Assembly (NCBI GenBank): GCA_026004735.1
Contig: BPJS01000001.1
Span: forward strand, 682,001-746,000
DNA: 64,000 nt
From: Isosphaeraceae bacterium
GTDB taxonomy: Bacteria; Planctomycetota; Planctomycetia; Isosphaerales; Isosphaeraceae
Reading direction: 5' to 3'
Part shown: positions 9,578 through 18,154 of the stretch, one piece after another
How positions within the stretch are numbered: the stretch's first letter is position 1
How the letters are laid out: the number at the start of each line of letters is the position of its first letter
The notes under the pieces: model-generated
Told to the model about the DNA's origin: nothing
Databases searched by the model: none
Seen by the model: the letters and a program-made list of their open reading frames with translations, nothing else
Translations under genes and position numbers: made by a program

Positions 9578-10686
9578 GCGCAGACCAGCGTCGTGAGGCC
9601 GTGCGGCGGGTGCTTCGCGAGGAGGGGGAAGGCGCCAGGGCATTTGTCGTCCGCTCGGCGGCCAACGTCCGTTATCTGACTGGCTTCACCGGGGATTCGA
9701 CCGCTCTGGTCGTGACCCCAGACCGGCTGGTGGCCGTCAGCGACGGCCGCTACGCGGAGCAGCTCAAGCGGGAATGCCCGGCGGAGATCGAGGCCTGGAT
9801 CCGTCCGCTCGGGCAGCCACTGATGGCCGGTCTGGGCGAGGTCCTGACCAGGCTGACAAGCGGGCCGGTGGCATTTGAGGCCGCCCATGTCACGGTGGCC
9901 GAGTGGACCCAGCTTCAAGACGCCGCGCCGACCCGGGAGCTTCGGCCGGTCAGCGGTTGGGTGGAGCGTGGCCGAATGGTCAAGGACGCTGACGAGGTGG
10001 CGGCGATTCGCCAGGCCATCGCGGTCGCCGAGCAGGCGTTTGTGGCGGTGCGTCGCTGGCTTGCCAGCCATCCGGACGCCCGGGAAAAAGAGCTCGCCGA
10101 TGAGCTGGAGTTCGCCATGCGGCGGCTCGGCTCGTCCGAACCACCCTTTCCGCCGATTGTGGCCGCCGGGCCAAACGCGGCCTTGCCTCACTACCGACCG
10201 GGCCATGACCGGGCGATCCCCGAGGCGGGGTTTCTGCTGGTCGACTGGGGAGCGACCGTCGCCGGCTATCGCAATGATCTGACGCGGATGATCGTGCCCC
10301 GACCGGTCCCGGAACGATTCGCTCACGTCTATCGCTCGGTGCAGGAAGCGCAACGGCAGGCCATCGAAGCGATTCGACCCGGACAGACGAGCGGCCAGAT
10401 CAACCGGGTGGCGCGGGCAGCGCTCGAAGCTGTCGGACTGGCCGACCTTTTCCAGCATTCGCTGGGTCATGGCCTGGGACTGGAGATCCACGAGCTGCCG
10501 TTTCTGGGTCGGGAGCCTGAGGTTCGGCTCGAACCGGGGATGATCCTGACCATCGAGCCGGGGGTCTACCAGCCCGGTTGGGGTGGGATTCGCATCGAGG
10601 ACGACGTGTTGGTCACCGAAAACGGCGCCGAACGGCTCACCAGCCTGCCACGGGATCTGGAAGCGAGCCGGCTCGACGTCGGCTGA
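9574..10686 (+). CDS. M24-family metallopeptidase (Xaa-Pro aminopeptidase-like)
   Basis: A 370-residue cytoplasmic peptidase with an N-terminal creatinase-like domain (about 1-140) and a C-terminal pita-bread domain. All five metal ligands are present: Asp224 and Asp235 (VDWGATVAGYRNDLTRM), His299 (GHGLGLEIHE), Glu328 (TIEPGVY) and Glu342 (RIEDD). The family removes N-terminal residues next to proline using two Mn or Co ions. The GTG start overlaps the lipA stop. In many bacteria a peptidase of this type precedes accB, as here. Confidence 0.92.
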   Translation: MSADQRREAVRRVLREEGEGARAFVVRSAANVRYLTGFTGDSTALVVTPDRLVAVSDGRYAEQLKRECPAEIEAWIRPLGQPLMAGLGEVLTRLTSGPVAFEAAHVTVAEWTQLQDAAPTRELRPVSGWVERGRMVKDADEVAAIRQAIAVAEQAFVAVRRWLASHPDAREKELADELEFAMRRLGSSEPPFPPIVAAGPNAALPHYRPGHDRAIPEAGFLLVDWGATVAGYRNDLTRMIVPRPVPERFAHVYRSVQEAQRQAIEAIRPGQTSGQINRVARAALEAVGLADLFQHSLGHGLGLEIHELPFLGREPEVRLEPGMILTIEPGVYQPGWGGIRIEDDVLVTENGAERLTSLPRDLEASRLDVG

Positions 10687-10830
10687 CTGGGGCCAGCCGC
10701 GATGGGGATGATTCCCGCGGACGCTTCGAGTACCCTGCAACGCCAAGACGACGCTGGGCGGGTCCGGGTCCCGCTCAGGACAGCACCCAGCTCATGGCCT
10801 TCCAGATGGCTAGAGGCGGAGTCTCCCCGC

Positions 10831-11319
10831 ATGGCGGAACGCGAGCCTGAAACTTCGGAATCGCCGGACGTCCAGACAGTCCGGCAACTGGTGCGGCTGA
10901 TGCACCGCTTCGATCTGTCGGCGATTGACCTGACCAACGAACGAACGACGATCCGGCTGCGACGTTGGCGGGCAACCGCGGGGGCGGCCCCGGCGGCCCC
11001 CGCCCCCCAGGCCACGGTGCCCAGCCCGACGCCCGCGGCGGCCCCTCCGCCCCCAGCGCCAGCACGTCCGGCCGTCGAACCGGTTTACATTCGGAGTCCG
11101 ATGGTGGGAACGTTTTACGAGTCGCCGGCGCCGGACGCTAGTCCGTACGTCACGGTCGGCTCCGTGGTGCGGCCGGACACGACGGTCTGTTTGATCGAAG
11201 CCATGAAAGTCTTCACCGAGATCAACGCGGGCGTCACCGGGACGATCGCCGAAGTACTGGTCAAGAGCGGCCAGGCGGTCGAATTTGACCAGCCGCTGTT
11301 TCGGGTCGAGCCGAGCTGA
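10831..11319 (+). CDS. accB: Biotin carboxyl carrier protein of acetyl-CoA carboxylase
   Basis: A 162-residue carrier subunit. The N-terminal helical region ([20 protein letters not shown]) is followed by an Ala/Pro-rich swinging linker (about residues 50-85) and the biotinyl domain from about 88 ([19 protein letters not shown]). The biotin-accepting lysine is in EAMKVF, and the domain ends QPLFRVEPS. It carries CO2 between AccC and the AccA/AccD carboxyltransferase for fatty acid synthesis. ATG 10831 is preferred over earlier in-frame starts because the upstream residues have no family content. accC follows after 87 bases. Confidence 0.95.
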   Translation: MAEREPETSESPDVQTVRQLVRLMHRFDLSAIDLTNERTTIRLRRWRATAGAAPAAPAPQATVPSPTPAAAPPPPAPARPAVEPVYIRSPMVGTFYESPAPDASPYVTVGSVVRPDTTVCLIEAMKVFTEINAGVTGTIAEVLVKSGQAVEFDQPLFRVEPS

Positions 11320-11406
11320 CCGAACGGAGTTCGGTCGCTGGATCTGCAGAACGGAACCGAGCGTGGGTGTGGCAGCCGCCTGCCCTGTAGGTGAAGGATC
11401 GTCGGT

Positions 11407-12774
11407 ATGTTCAAACGAATCCTCGTGGCCAATCGCGGCGAGATTGCCCTGCGGATCATCCGTGCGTGCCGCGAGCTCGGCGTGGAGACGGTCGCCGTTT
11501 ATTCCCAGGCCGATCGCGGCGCACCGTGGCTCGAGCTGGCCGATCAGACGATTTGCATCGGCAAGGCGCCGGGAAGCGAGAGTTATTTGAATATTCCGCG
11601 GATCATCGCCGCCGCGGAGGTCGGGAACGTCGAGGCGATTCACCCGGGCTACGGCTTCTTGAGCGAGAATCCGAACTTCGCCGAGCATTGTCGCGCCTCG
11701 AATTTTGTGTTCATCGGGCCGCCGCACGAGGCCATCCGGCGGATGGGAATTAAGACCGAGGCCAAGACGATCGCCGCGGCGGCCAAGGTCCCCTGTGTGC
11801 CAGGCTCCGAAGGTGCGGTCACCAGCGACGCCGAGGCAGCGCGGGTCGCGCGCGAGATTGGCTATCCGGTGCTGATCAAGGCCGCCGCAGGCGGCGGCGG
11901 CAAGGGGATGCGGGTCTGCCGTGAGGAAGCCAGCTTGATCGCCGCGCTTCAGGCCGCGCGGGCGGAGGCCGAAGCCGCGTTCCGAGATCCTTCGGTCTAT
12001 CTCGAAAAGTTCATCGACCGCCCCCGCCATGTCGAGGTCCAGATCCTGGCCGATGCCCACGGCAACTGCGTCCATCTCTGGGAACGCGATTGCTCGCTCC
12101 AGCGACGACATCAGAAGCTCGTCGAGGAGTCGCCCGGACCGACGCTCTCGGATCGCACGCGGCGGCGGCTCTGCGAGGCGGCGGTGCGCCTGGCCCGTCA
12201 GGCCGGCTATGTGAACGCCGGGACGTGCGAATTCCTGGTTGACAACGAACAGAATTTCTACTTCATCGAAGTCAACGCCCGAATCCAGGTTGAGCATCCC
12301 GTCACCGAGCTGGTGACCGGCATCGACCTGATCAAGCAGCAGATCCGGATCGCTGCCGGCGAGCCGCTGGAACTCAAGCAGGCCGAGATTGCCCAGATCG
12401 GCCACGCCTTCGAGTGCCGGATCAACTGCGAGGATCCCGACCACAACTTCCGCCCCTCGCCGGGAACGATCCAGTCGGTTCGGATCCCCGGCGGCTACGG
12501 TGTGCGCTGGGATAGTCACGTTCGCGCCGGCTACACGGTGCCGCCGAATTACGATTCGATGGTCGGCAAGCTGCTCGTTCACGCGCCGACCCGCGCCGAG
12601 GCCATGGCCGTCATGCGTCGCGCCCTGGATGAGCTGGAGATCGTCGGCATCCCGACCACGACTTCCTTGCACCGTCGTATTTTTCGGAATCCCGATTTCG
12701 CCGAAGGGCGTGTGGACACCACGTGGGTCGAACGGGTCCTGCTGGCATCCCGGCCAACCCCGAGCGGCAGCTAG
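11407..12774 (+). CDS. accC: Biotin carboxylase subunit of acetyl-CoA carboxylase
   Basis: A 455-residue ATP-grasp biotin carboxylase of normal length. The N-terminus [20 protein letters not shown] is diagnostic. [13 protein letters not shown] is the glycine-rich ATP loop, HVEVQILAD and [13 protein letters not shown] follow in the family order, and [14 protein letters not shown] contains the catalytic/metal residues. It carboxylates biotin on AccB using ATP and bicarbonate. It is co-directional with accB; accA is about 9 kb away on the other strand and no accD is in the window. Confidence 0.98.
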   Translation: MFKRILVANRGEIALRIIRACRELGVETVAVYSQADRGAPWLELADQTICIGKAPGSESYLNIPRIIAAAEVGNVEAIHPGYGFLSENPNFAEHCRASNFVFIGPPHEAIRRMGIKTEAKTIAAAAKVPCVPGSEGAVTSDAEAARVAREIGYPVLIKAAAGGGGKGMRVCREEASLIAALQAARAEAEAAFRDPSVYLEKFIDRPRHVEVQILADAHGNCVHLWERDCSLQRRHQKLVEESPGPTLSDRTRRRLCEAAVRLARQAGYVNAGTCEFLVDNEQNFYFIEVNARIQVEHPVTELVTGIDLIKQQIRIAAGEPLELKQAEIAQIGHAFECRINCEDPDHNFRPSPGTIQSVRIPGGYGVRWDSHVRAGYTVPPNYDSMVGKLLVHAPTRAEAMAVMRRALDELEIVGIPTTTSLHRRIFRNPDFAEGRVDTTWVERVLLASRPTPSGS

Positions 12775-13126
12775 CGATCCAGCTCGCCGACGGCCGGCTT
12801 CCCCCCCCGCTTTTGCCACGAAGCGATTGCCTGCCTCCGCCTCCGTACGTCCGGACGGATGTGTCTTTCCTGGACGCTCGCCATGATCCGGGGATCCAGA
12901 GCCGATGCTGGTCGAGGCTGCTCCCGCGATCTCTGGCCGGACTCCGCTTCGCTGCTTTGCGCTGGATCGACTCCACCCGAGCGCCGTAGCCTTGTGCACG
13001 GGATCAACGCCTCCCCGCCGGCCGACCCGGCGGTCCCACCAGAGCCGGCGAATCGACGGTCGGAGGGGGGGCAGACTCTGGTGGGGGTCGCACGTTGGGG
13101 ACCCTGCGTCGACTCGGGAGGACCTC
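12775..13126 (+). other. Intergenic region with no recognised gene
   Basis: About 350 GC-rich bases between accC and the glycosidase gene. Open frames cross it in several phases, but none shows a family motif or a ribosome-binding site. GGGAGG around 13115-13120 serves the ATG at 13127. I see no RNA gene or clear terminator. Confidence 0.5.
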
Positions 13127-13972
13127 ATGGTGCTGCGTCGTAGGCTGCCTGTCGTCGTTCCTCTGCTGCTGTGGCTTCATTCGGCTGCCGCGCAAGACCT
13201 CCCATTCGAAGCTAGTCCGTGGCGCTCGATCTTTCAGGGGGTTCAGCTCAGTGAACTGAAGGCCCAGAAACCGCGCCTGATGCGTGGTGTGGCCGTGCGG
13301 ATCGAGCTGGATTCACCCGACGTCTCGTTGTTGGCGACGCCCGCAAACGGCGACCGGCCCGACCATACCGATAGTCTGAAAACCAGCAGTTTTCTCACTC
13401 GGTACCGGTGCCAGCTCGCCATCAATGCGGCTCCATTCAGCCCGATCCATGAGCAGGAAGGCCAACCGCAAAAGGTCCTGGGCCTGACGATCTCGCGAGG
13501 AAACTTGGTCTCCCCTGAAGAAGCCGGCTATCCCAGCTTGATTGTGACCAAAGACCGTCGCGCGATCATTGCTCCGTCGCCGCCGACCCTCGATGAAGTG
13601 GACACGGCCGTCAGCGGCTTCGAAATCGTGCTCCGCGACGGAGAGCCAATCGCCCAGGGCACAGATATCCACCCCCGAACTGCCGCGGGAATCTCGCGCG
13701 ATGGCAAGATTCTCTACTTGCTCATCATCGATGGGCGGCAACCCGGATACAGTCTGGGAGCCACGACACGGGACGTCGCGCTCTGGTTGATCCATCTGGG
13801 AGCCGACGATGGGATCAATCTCGACGGCGGCGGCAGCTCAACACTGGTGGTCGAAGCCGGCGACGCCTATTCGATCGTCAATCGACCGATCCACAAAGGC
13901 CGACCCGGCAACGAGCGAGTCGTTGGAAGCCATCTGGGAATCTACGCCGCTCCGCTCGACGAGGATCCGTAA
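13127..13972 (+). CDS. Secreted phosphodiester glycosidase-family protein (NAGPA/DUF2233)
   Basis: A 281-residue exported protein with a signal peptide (residues about 1-22, LPVVVPLLLWLHSAAAQ). The mature part matches the NAGPA-like phosphodiester glycosidase fold: INAAPFSP near 103, GISRDGKILYLLIIDGRQPG in the middle, and the hallmark DGINLDGGGSSTLVV near 228-242. Family members cleave alpha-N-acetylglucosamine phosphodiesters or related glycosyl phosphates, which in bacteria often belong to cell-wall or capsule polymers. The substrate here is not known. The start is supported by GGGAGG eight bases upstream. Confidence 0.88.
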   Translation: MVLRRRLPVVVPLLLWLHSAAAQDLPFEASPWRSIFQGVQLSELKAQKPRLMRGVAVRIELDSPDVSLLATPANGDRPDHTDSLKTSSFLTRYRCQLAINAAPFSPIHEQEGQPQKVLGLTISRGNLVSPEEAGYPSLIVTKDRRAIIAPSPPTLDEVDTAVSGFEIVLRDGEPIAQGTDIHPRTAAGISRDGKILYLLIIDGRQPGYSLGATTRDVALWLIHLGADDGINLDGGGSSTLVVEAGDAYSIVNRPIHKGRPGNERVVGSHLGIYAAPLDEDP

Positions 13973-14427
13973 ACGAGTTTCATCCATGATAAAACGCCTT
14001 GTGAACCAGGCGAATCGTGTTCGCTGGGTGGGATCGTAGTTCGAGGCTGAGGTCTCGGCCGGGATCGACTAGATCGCGGTCTCGGTCGATCCAGGCGGCT
14101 CGTCCAAAGGTCCGTTCCAACAACCTTTCCTGGCTCTCGCGCCGCATCACTCGAACGAGAATCCGGCAAGCCATGATCCGAGCGCCCTGCACGTCTGAGC
14201 GCCGCGAGCGACGAGCCGATTCCGGTCGGATGGGCCTGAGCCAGCCACAGTGTGGTACGGGGCGGAGCCCGACCCTTGCCGCGTCTTGTGCGGCCCCTGC
14301 GCGACTCCTAAACTGGCCCTATGGGTTGAGAGGGCGATCACGCCCCTCAATCGAAGGGCGACCGATCGGGTCCTAGACCACTCGATCGAGGCGTTCCGAA
14401 CCCCTTCCTCGACCGCCTCCCTCCTGG
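13973..14427. other. Intergenic region with no recognised gene
   Basis: About 455 bases between two plus-strand genes. A minus-strand open frame (14192-13980) is Arg-rich without motifs and is probably spurious. I see no tRNA, terminator or repeat. Confidence 0.45.
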
Positions 14428-15738
14428 ATGATTCCCGCCATGCGAAGCCTTCCCCGCCGCCGCTTTCTGCAACAATCGGCTGCCGCTGCCGGCCTGGCGA
14501 CAACCTTTGCGGTCACCGAACCGGTCCGGGCGAAATCGAGCGCCAACGACGTCGTTCGGGTTGCGGTGTGTGGAGTCCGCGGCCGGGGCATGGATCACGT
14601 CGAGGGCTTTCTGAATCAGCCCGACGCGCGGGTCGTCGCCATCTGCGACGCCGACGAAAAGGTCATCGGCTCGGCCATGAAGGCCGTCGCCGACCGTAAC
14701 GGATCGGACCCCAAGTTTTACCAGGACATTCGCAAGCTGCTCGAGGACAAAGAGGTCGACGCCATTTCGATCGCCATGCCCAACCATTGGCACGCCCTGG
14801 CCACGGTCTGGGCCTGTCAGGCGGGCAAGGATGTTTACGTCGAGAAGCCCGCCAGCCATACCGTCGTCGAGGGGCGGCGGATGGTCCAAGCCGCGGAAAA
14901 ATATGGGCGGATCGTCCAGGTCGGCACCCAGAGCCGCAGCCACCGCGGGATGCACGAGGCCATCGAATTCCTGTGCTCCGGCAAGCTCGGGACCATCTAT
15001 ATGGCCAAGGGGCTTTGCTACAAGCCGCGGGATTCGATCGGAATCAAGCCGGACGGCCCCGTCCCGCCCGGGCTTGACTACGACCTCTGGTGTGGTCCGG
15101 CCGAAATGCGGCCCTTCAACGAAAATCGTCTGCATTACAACTGGCACTGGTTCTGGAACACCGGCAACGGCGACCTGGGCAACCAGGGCGTCCACCAAAT
15201 GGATGTGGCGCGCTGGGGCCTGAACAAAATGAGCCTGCCCCGGGCCGTTTCGTGCTCGGGAGGGCGCTTCGGCTACATCGACCAGGGCGAGACGCCCAAC
15301 ACCCAATCGGTCTTGCTGCGGTACGACGATTGCCTGCTTCAATTCGAGGTCCGTGGCCTCAACACGCCCGACGAAGCAGGCGTCAAAGTCGGTGTGATTT
15401 TCTTCGGGACCGAGGGGATCCTCACCATGCCCACCTACGACCGATGGCAGGTCTACTTCGGGCCTAAGATGGAGCGCGGACCGGGTGGCCAGGGCGGCGG
15501 CGACCATTACGCCAACTTCATCGCCGCCGTTCGGGCTCGCGACCCGAAGCTGCTGACCGCACCGATCCTGGAGGGGCATCTATCGTCCGCGCTCTGCCAC
15601 CTCGGCAACATCGCCTACCGCGTGGGCCGTTCCCTTGAAATCGACCCGTCGAGCGAGACGATTCTCGGCGATCCCGAAGCCAACGCCCTCCTGACCCGGG
15701 CGTATCGTCCCGGCTACGAGCTTCCGACGCTCGCCTGA
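14428..15738 (+). CDS. Tat-exported Gfo/Idh/MocA-family oxidoreductase
   Basis: A 436-residue protein starting with a twin-arginine signal (RRRFLQQSAAAAGLATTFAV, about residues 10-29). The Rossmann nucleotide-binding segment is VAVCGVRGRGMDHVEGF (about 47-63), and EKPASHTVVEGRR carries the EKP active-site motif. The segment NTGNGDLGNQGVHQMDVARW is typical of the planctomycete Gfo/Idh/MocA subgroup. The family oxidises or reduces sugars with a tightly bound NAD(P). Export by Tat implies folding with the cofactor before secretion. ATG 14428 is used; ATG 14440 is equally possible. Confidence 0.92.
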   Translation: MIPAMRSLPRRRFLQQSAAAAGLATTFAVTEPVRAKSSANDVVRVAVCGVRGRGMDHVEGFLNQPDARVVAICDADEKVIGSAMKAVADRNGSDPKFYQDIRKLLEDKEVDAISIAMPNHWHALATVWACQAGKDVYVEKPASHTVVEGRRMVQAAEKYGRIVQVGTQSRSHRGMHEAIEFLCSGKLGTIYMAKGLCYKPRDSIGIKPDGPVPPGLDYDLWCGPAEMRPFNENRLHYNWHWFWNTGNGDLGNQGVHQMDVARWGLNKMSLPRAVSCSGGRFGYIDQGETPNTQSVLLRYDDCLLQFEVRGLNTPDEAGVKVGVIFFGTEGILTMPTYDRWQVYFGPKMERGPGGQGGGDHYANFIAAVRARDPKLLTAPILEGHLSSALCHLGNIAYRVGRSLEIDPSSETILGDPEANALLTRAYRPGYELPTLA

Positions 15739-15761
15739 GAACGCATCCGCCCGACCACCGG

Positions 15762-15790
15762 ACCCGCCGCCGCCACCTGCGGCGGCGGGT
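15762..15790. terminator. 12-bp perfect hairpin between convergent genes
   Basis: ACCCGCCGCCGC and its exact complement are separated by a 5-base loop. It sits between the convergent stops at 15738 and 15827, a good place for a bidirectional terminator. There is no T-run on either side. Confidence 0.6.
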
Positions 15791-15826
15791 CGGGTTCCAG
15801 CGGTCGCAGGGATCTCTGCAACCATC

Positions 15827-18154
15827 TCAGGCCGAACTTCGCAGGAGGTCGCGACGCTCGGCAATGATTTCCGCCTCAGGTCGCCCCTCGGCCCAGCGCT
15901 CGGCCACGACGCGCGCGGACGTGAATCCGTGCTGCTCGAGCACCCGCAAGACGTACGGCGGGGTGATCGAATCGACGCTGGGGTCAACGCTGACGATCCG
16001 CTTGTCAGGCTCGTCCTGGTCCGCCTCCCGAGCGAGCAACTCGAGCCGCGCTCGCGGGTTGGAGACGTAGATCCGCAACAACCCGCCCGGCATCAACAGT
16101 TCCGCCCAATGCGGAACCAGGATCTGTTCGAACCGATGCCGCGTCGTTCCGCCGGGAAGCTCGCGAATGGCCAGTTCGCGGACCGACCCGGGGGGAAATG
16201 GCAATGCGTCCGGCTCAGCCGTCAGATCGGTCGGGTTCACACCGTCGGACCGCACCCGAACATAGTCCGGCCAATCGTCCTCACCGCCCACCGCGACTCG
16301 GATTGTGGCGTCCCAGGTAGCCGGATGCACCGGCAGCCAGTTTGTGCCATCCGATTGGTCGACCTTGGGCCGTCTAACCGTCGCCGGTGCGGGACGCCCG
16401 GCCCCCAGCCTGCGGGCGGCCTCATCGGCCGTCGCCGCCCACTCGGCGCGCTGCGTGGCGGTCGCCCGGATGAGATCTTCCATCCGCCGGGCCAGCGACT
16501 CAACTCGCTCCCGTACCTCCTGGACCACGGCATGGCTGTGACGGAGCTCTCGCGGCAGACTCCGAACCCGCGCAACCCGAACCGCCCAACGTCCCAGAAC
16601 CGGAATCCGCTTCGCCCCCTGCTTGAATCGTCCCCACGCGACATGCCGGGCCTGGAGCACCCGAACAATCCGCCGCTTCCCCCAAACCGCAGCCGGGGCA
16701 ACCACCGGCACTCGTTTCACGGCGCGTTTGAAGTAGATCCACGCCAAGCGACCACGTGACGGCGGCGCCGTCGCCTCAGCCGCGTGGGCCGGCCTGGTCG
16801 CGCCATCGCCCGACACGGTCGGAACCAGTCCCGCCCCAAGCAGGTCATAGAACGGTTGCAGCTTGAGCGTGAGGGCAGGGGGGGGAGCGGTCGCACCCTG
16901 CCGAATCTCCGCCAGAACGCCCCCTCGCGCACGCTCGATCGCCCGACGCACAACCGGCTCGACCTCGGACTCGGGCACGTGCCGCGCATAGACCTGGTCC
17001 ATCTCCGCTGCAAACCGCTCCGGCCGGAACTGCTCCACATGGCTGGCGACCCGCTTGATCCACTGTCGATAGTCCAGATTCCCCGCGTCCGTAGCGACGA
17101 TCCCAGTCCGCCGGGCCGCCTCAAACCGCCCCATGCACTCCGCAAGTGCCTCCGAATCCCCACACGGATAGCTCAGACCCAACCCGCCGGTCGTCTCCGG
17201 CAACGCGGCTGCATCCGAGGCAATGACCGGTCGCCCGTGCTGGTACGACTCGACAACCGGCACACAAAAACCCTCGTGATAGGAGGGAATCACCAACGCG
17301 TCAGCCTCGTCATAGAGCGCCGAAAGGACGTCGGCCGGGACATTGAACCGCCAGGTGATTGCATCGCCGACACCACGCTCCACGGCTCGCTCCCGCAGAT
17401 TCTCAATATAGCCTCGGTCCGAAAACGTCAGACTGCCGGCCAGGGTCAGCCGCGCATCGACGCCGGAACGCCGATGCAGGGCCAGCGCCTCGATCAGGTC
17501 GGCGATCCCCTTGGCCGGCACGAAACGACCGACATAGAGCAGCCGACAAGGCTGGCCAGGCGGCGACACCGGCCAGGGGCGGACTGCTCGCGCGGCCACC
17601 GCCGCGGGAAGCCCCAGTTGCGTGATCCGTCCGGAAGGAACTCCGATCCGCTGCAGCTCACGCGCGACCGACTGGCTGGTCACGAAAATCTCATCGGCGA
17701 CAAAAAGATTACACATCTGCTCATACGACTTGTACAAGAGTGGACGCGAGTCAGCCGCCGCGACATGAGGATAGGTCACGCCATAATGAAAGACGAGTAA
17801 CCGCGCCGGCCGCGGAGCAAGGAGAAGCGCATCATATAATGAAAAGACGATTCCAAACTCGGCCACGATCAGGTCCGATCGTTGAAAGTGAGGATCGAGG
17901 ACAACCTGGGCTGCGGTCGCCGCCGGTTGAAAATCCGGCTCGTCCACCTCACAGGCGAATCCATAAACCTTCAGTCGAAGGAGGATCATCCGGTCGGCGC
18001 AAAACTGGCGCAGGGCGGCGATATGGCGTCGGCAGGCCGTGGCGATGGCGTCATGGCGCGTCAGAGTCCCGATCAGGAACGACGCGGTCAACTCACGCAC
18101 AGCAGACCGTGACCTGTCGGCGGGTGGCTCGATCACCTCTGGATCCTCACGCAA
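15827..18154 (-). CDS. GT4 glycosyltransferase with coiled-coil and C-terminal methyltransferase-like domain
   Basis: A 775-residue protein. Residues about 20-400 are a GT4/GT-B glycosyltransferase (RLLYVGRFVPAKGIADLIEA near 203-222; SYHEGFCVPVVES with the nucleotide-sugar-binding glutamates). A basic region follows (about 480-540), then a heptad-rich coiled coil (VVQEVRERVESLARRMEDLI, about 555-575). The C-terminal ~150 residues resemble part of a SAM-methyltransferase-like fold (DALPFPPGSVRELAIRE, LLMPGGLLRIYVSNP), though no clear glycine-rich SAM loop is visible. The start is TTG at 18154, overlapping the upstream GT2-GT4 gene by eight bases. The role is probably surface polysaccharide or glycoprotein assembly. 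Confidence 0.85.
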   Translation of the reverse strand: MREDPEVIEPPADRSRSAVRELTASFLIGTLTRHDAIATACRRHIAALRQFCADRMILLRLKVYGFACEVDEPDFQPAATAAQVVLDPHFQRSDLIVAEFGIVFSLYDALLLAPRPARLLVFHYGVTYPHVAAADSRPLLYKSYEQMCNLFVADEIFVTSQSVARELQRIGVPSGRITQLGLPAAVAARAVRPWPVSPPGQPCRLLYVGRFVPAKGIADLIEALALHRRSGVDARLTLAGSLTFSDRGYIENLRERAVERGVGDAITWRFNVPADVLSALYDEADALVIPSYHEGFCVPVVESYQHGRPVIASDAAALPETTGGLGLSYPCGDSEALAECMGRFEAARRTGIVATDAGNLDYRQWIKRVASHVEQFRPERFAAEMDQVYARHVPESEVEPVVRRAIERARGGVLAEIRQGATAPPPALTLKLQPFYDLLGAGLVPTVSGDGATRPAHAAEATAPPSRGRLAWIYFKRAVKRVPVVAPAAVWGKRRIVRVLQARHVAWGRFKQGAKRIPVLGRWAVRVARVRSLPRELRHSHAVVQEVRERVESLARRMEDLIRATATQRAEWAATADEAARRLGAGRPAPATVRRPKVDQSDGTNWLPVHPATWDATIRVAVGGEDDWPDYVRVRSDGVNPTDLTAEPDALPFPPGSVRELAIRELPGGTTRHRFEQILVPHWAELLMPGGLLRIYVSNPRARLELLAREADQDEPDKRIVSVDPSVDSITPPYVLRVLEQHGFTSARVVAERWAEGRPEAEIIAERRDLLRSSA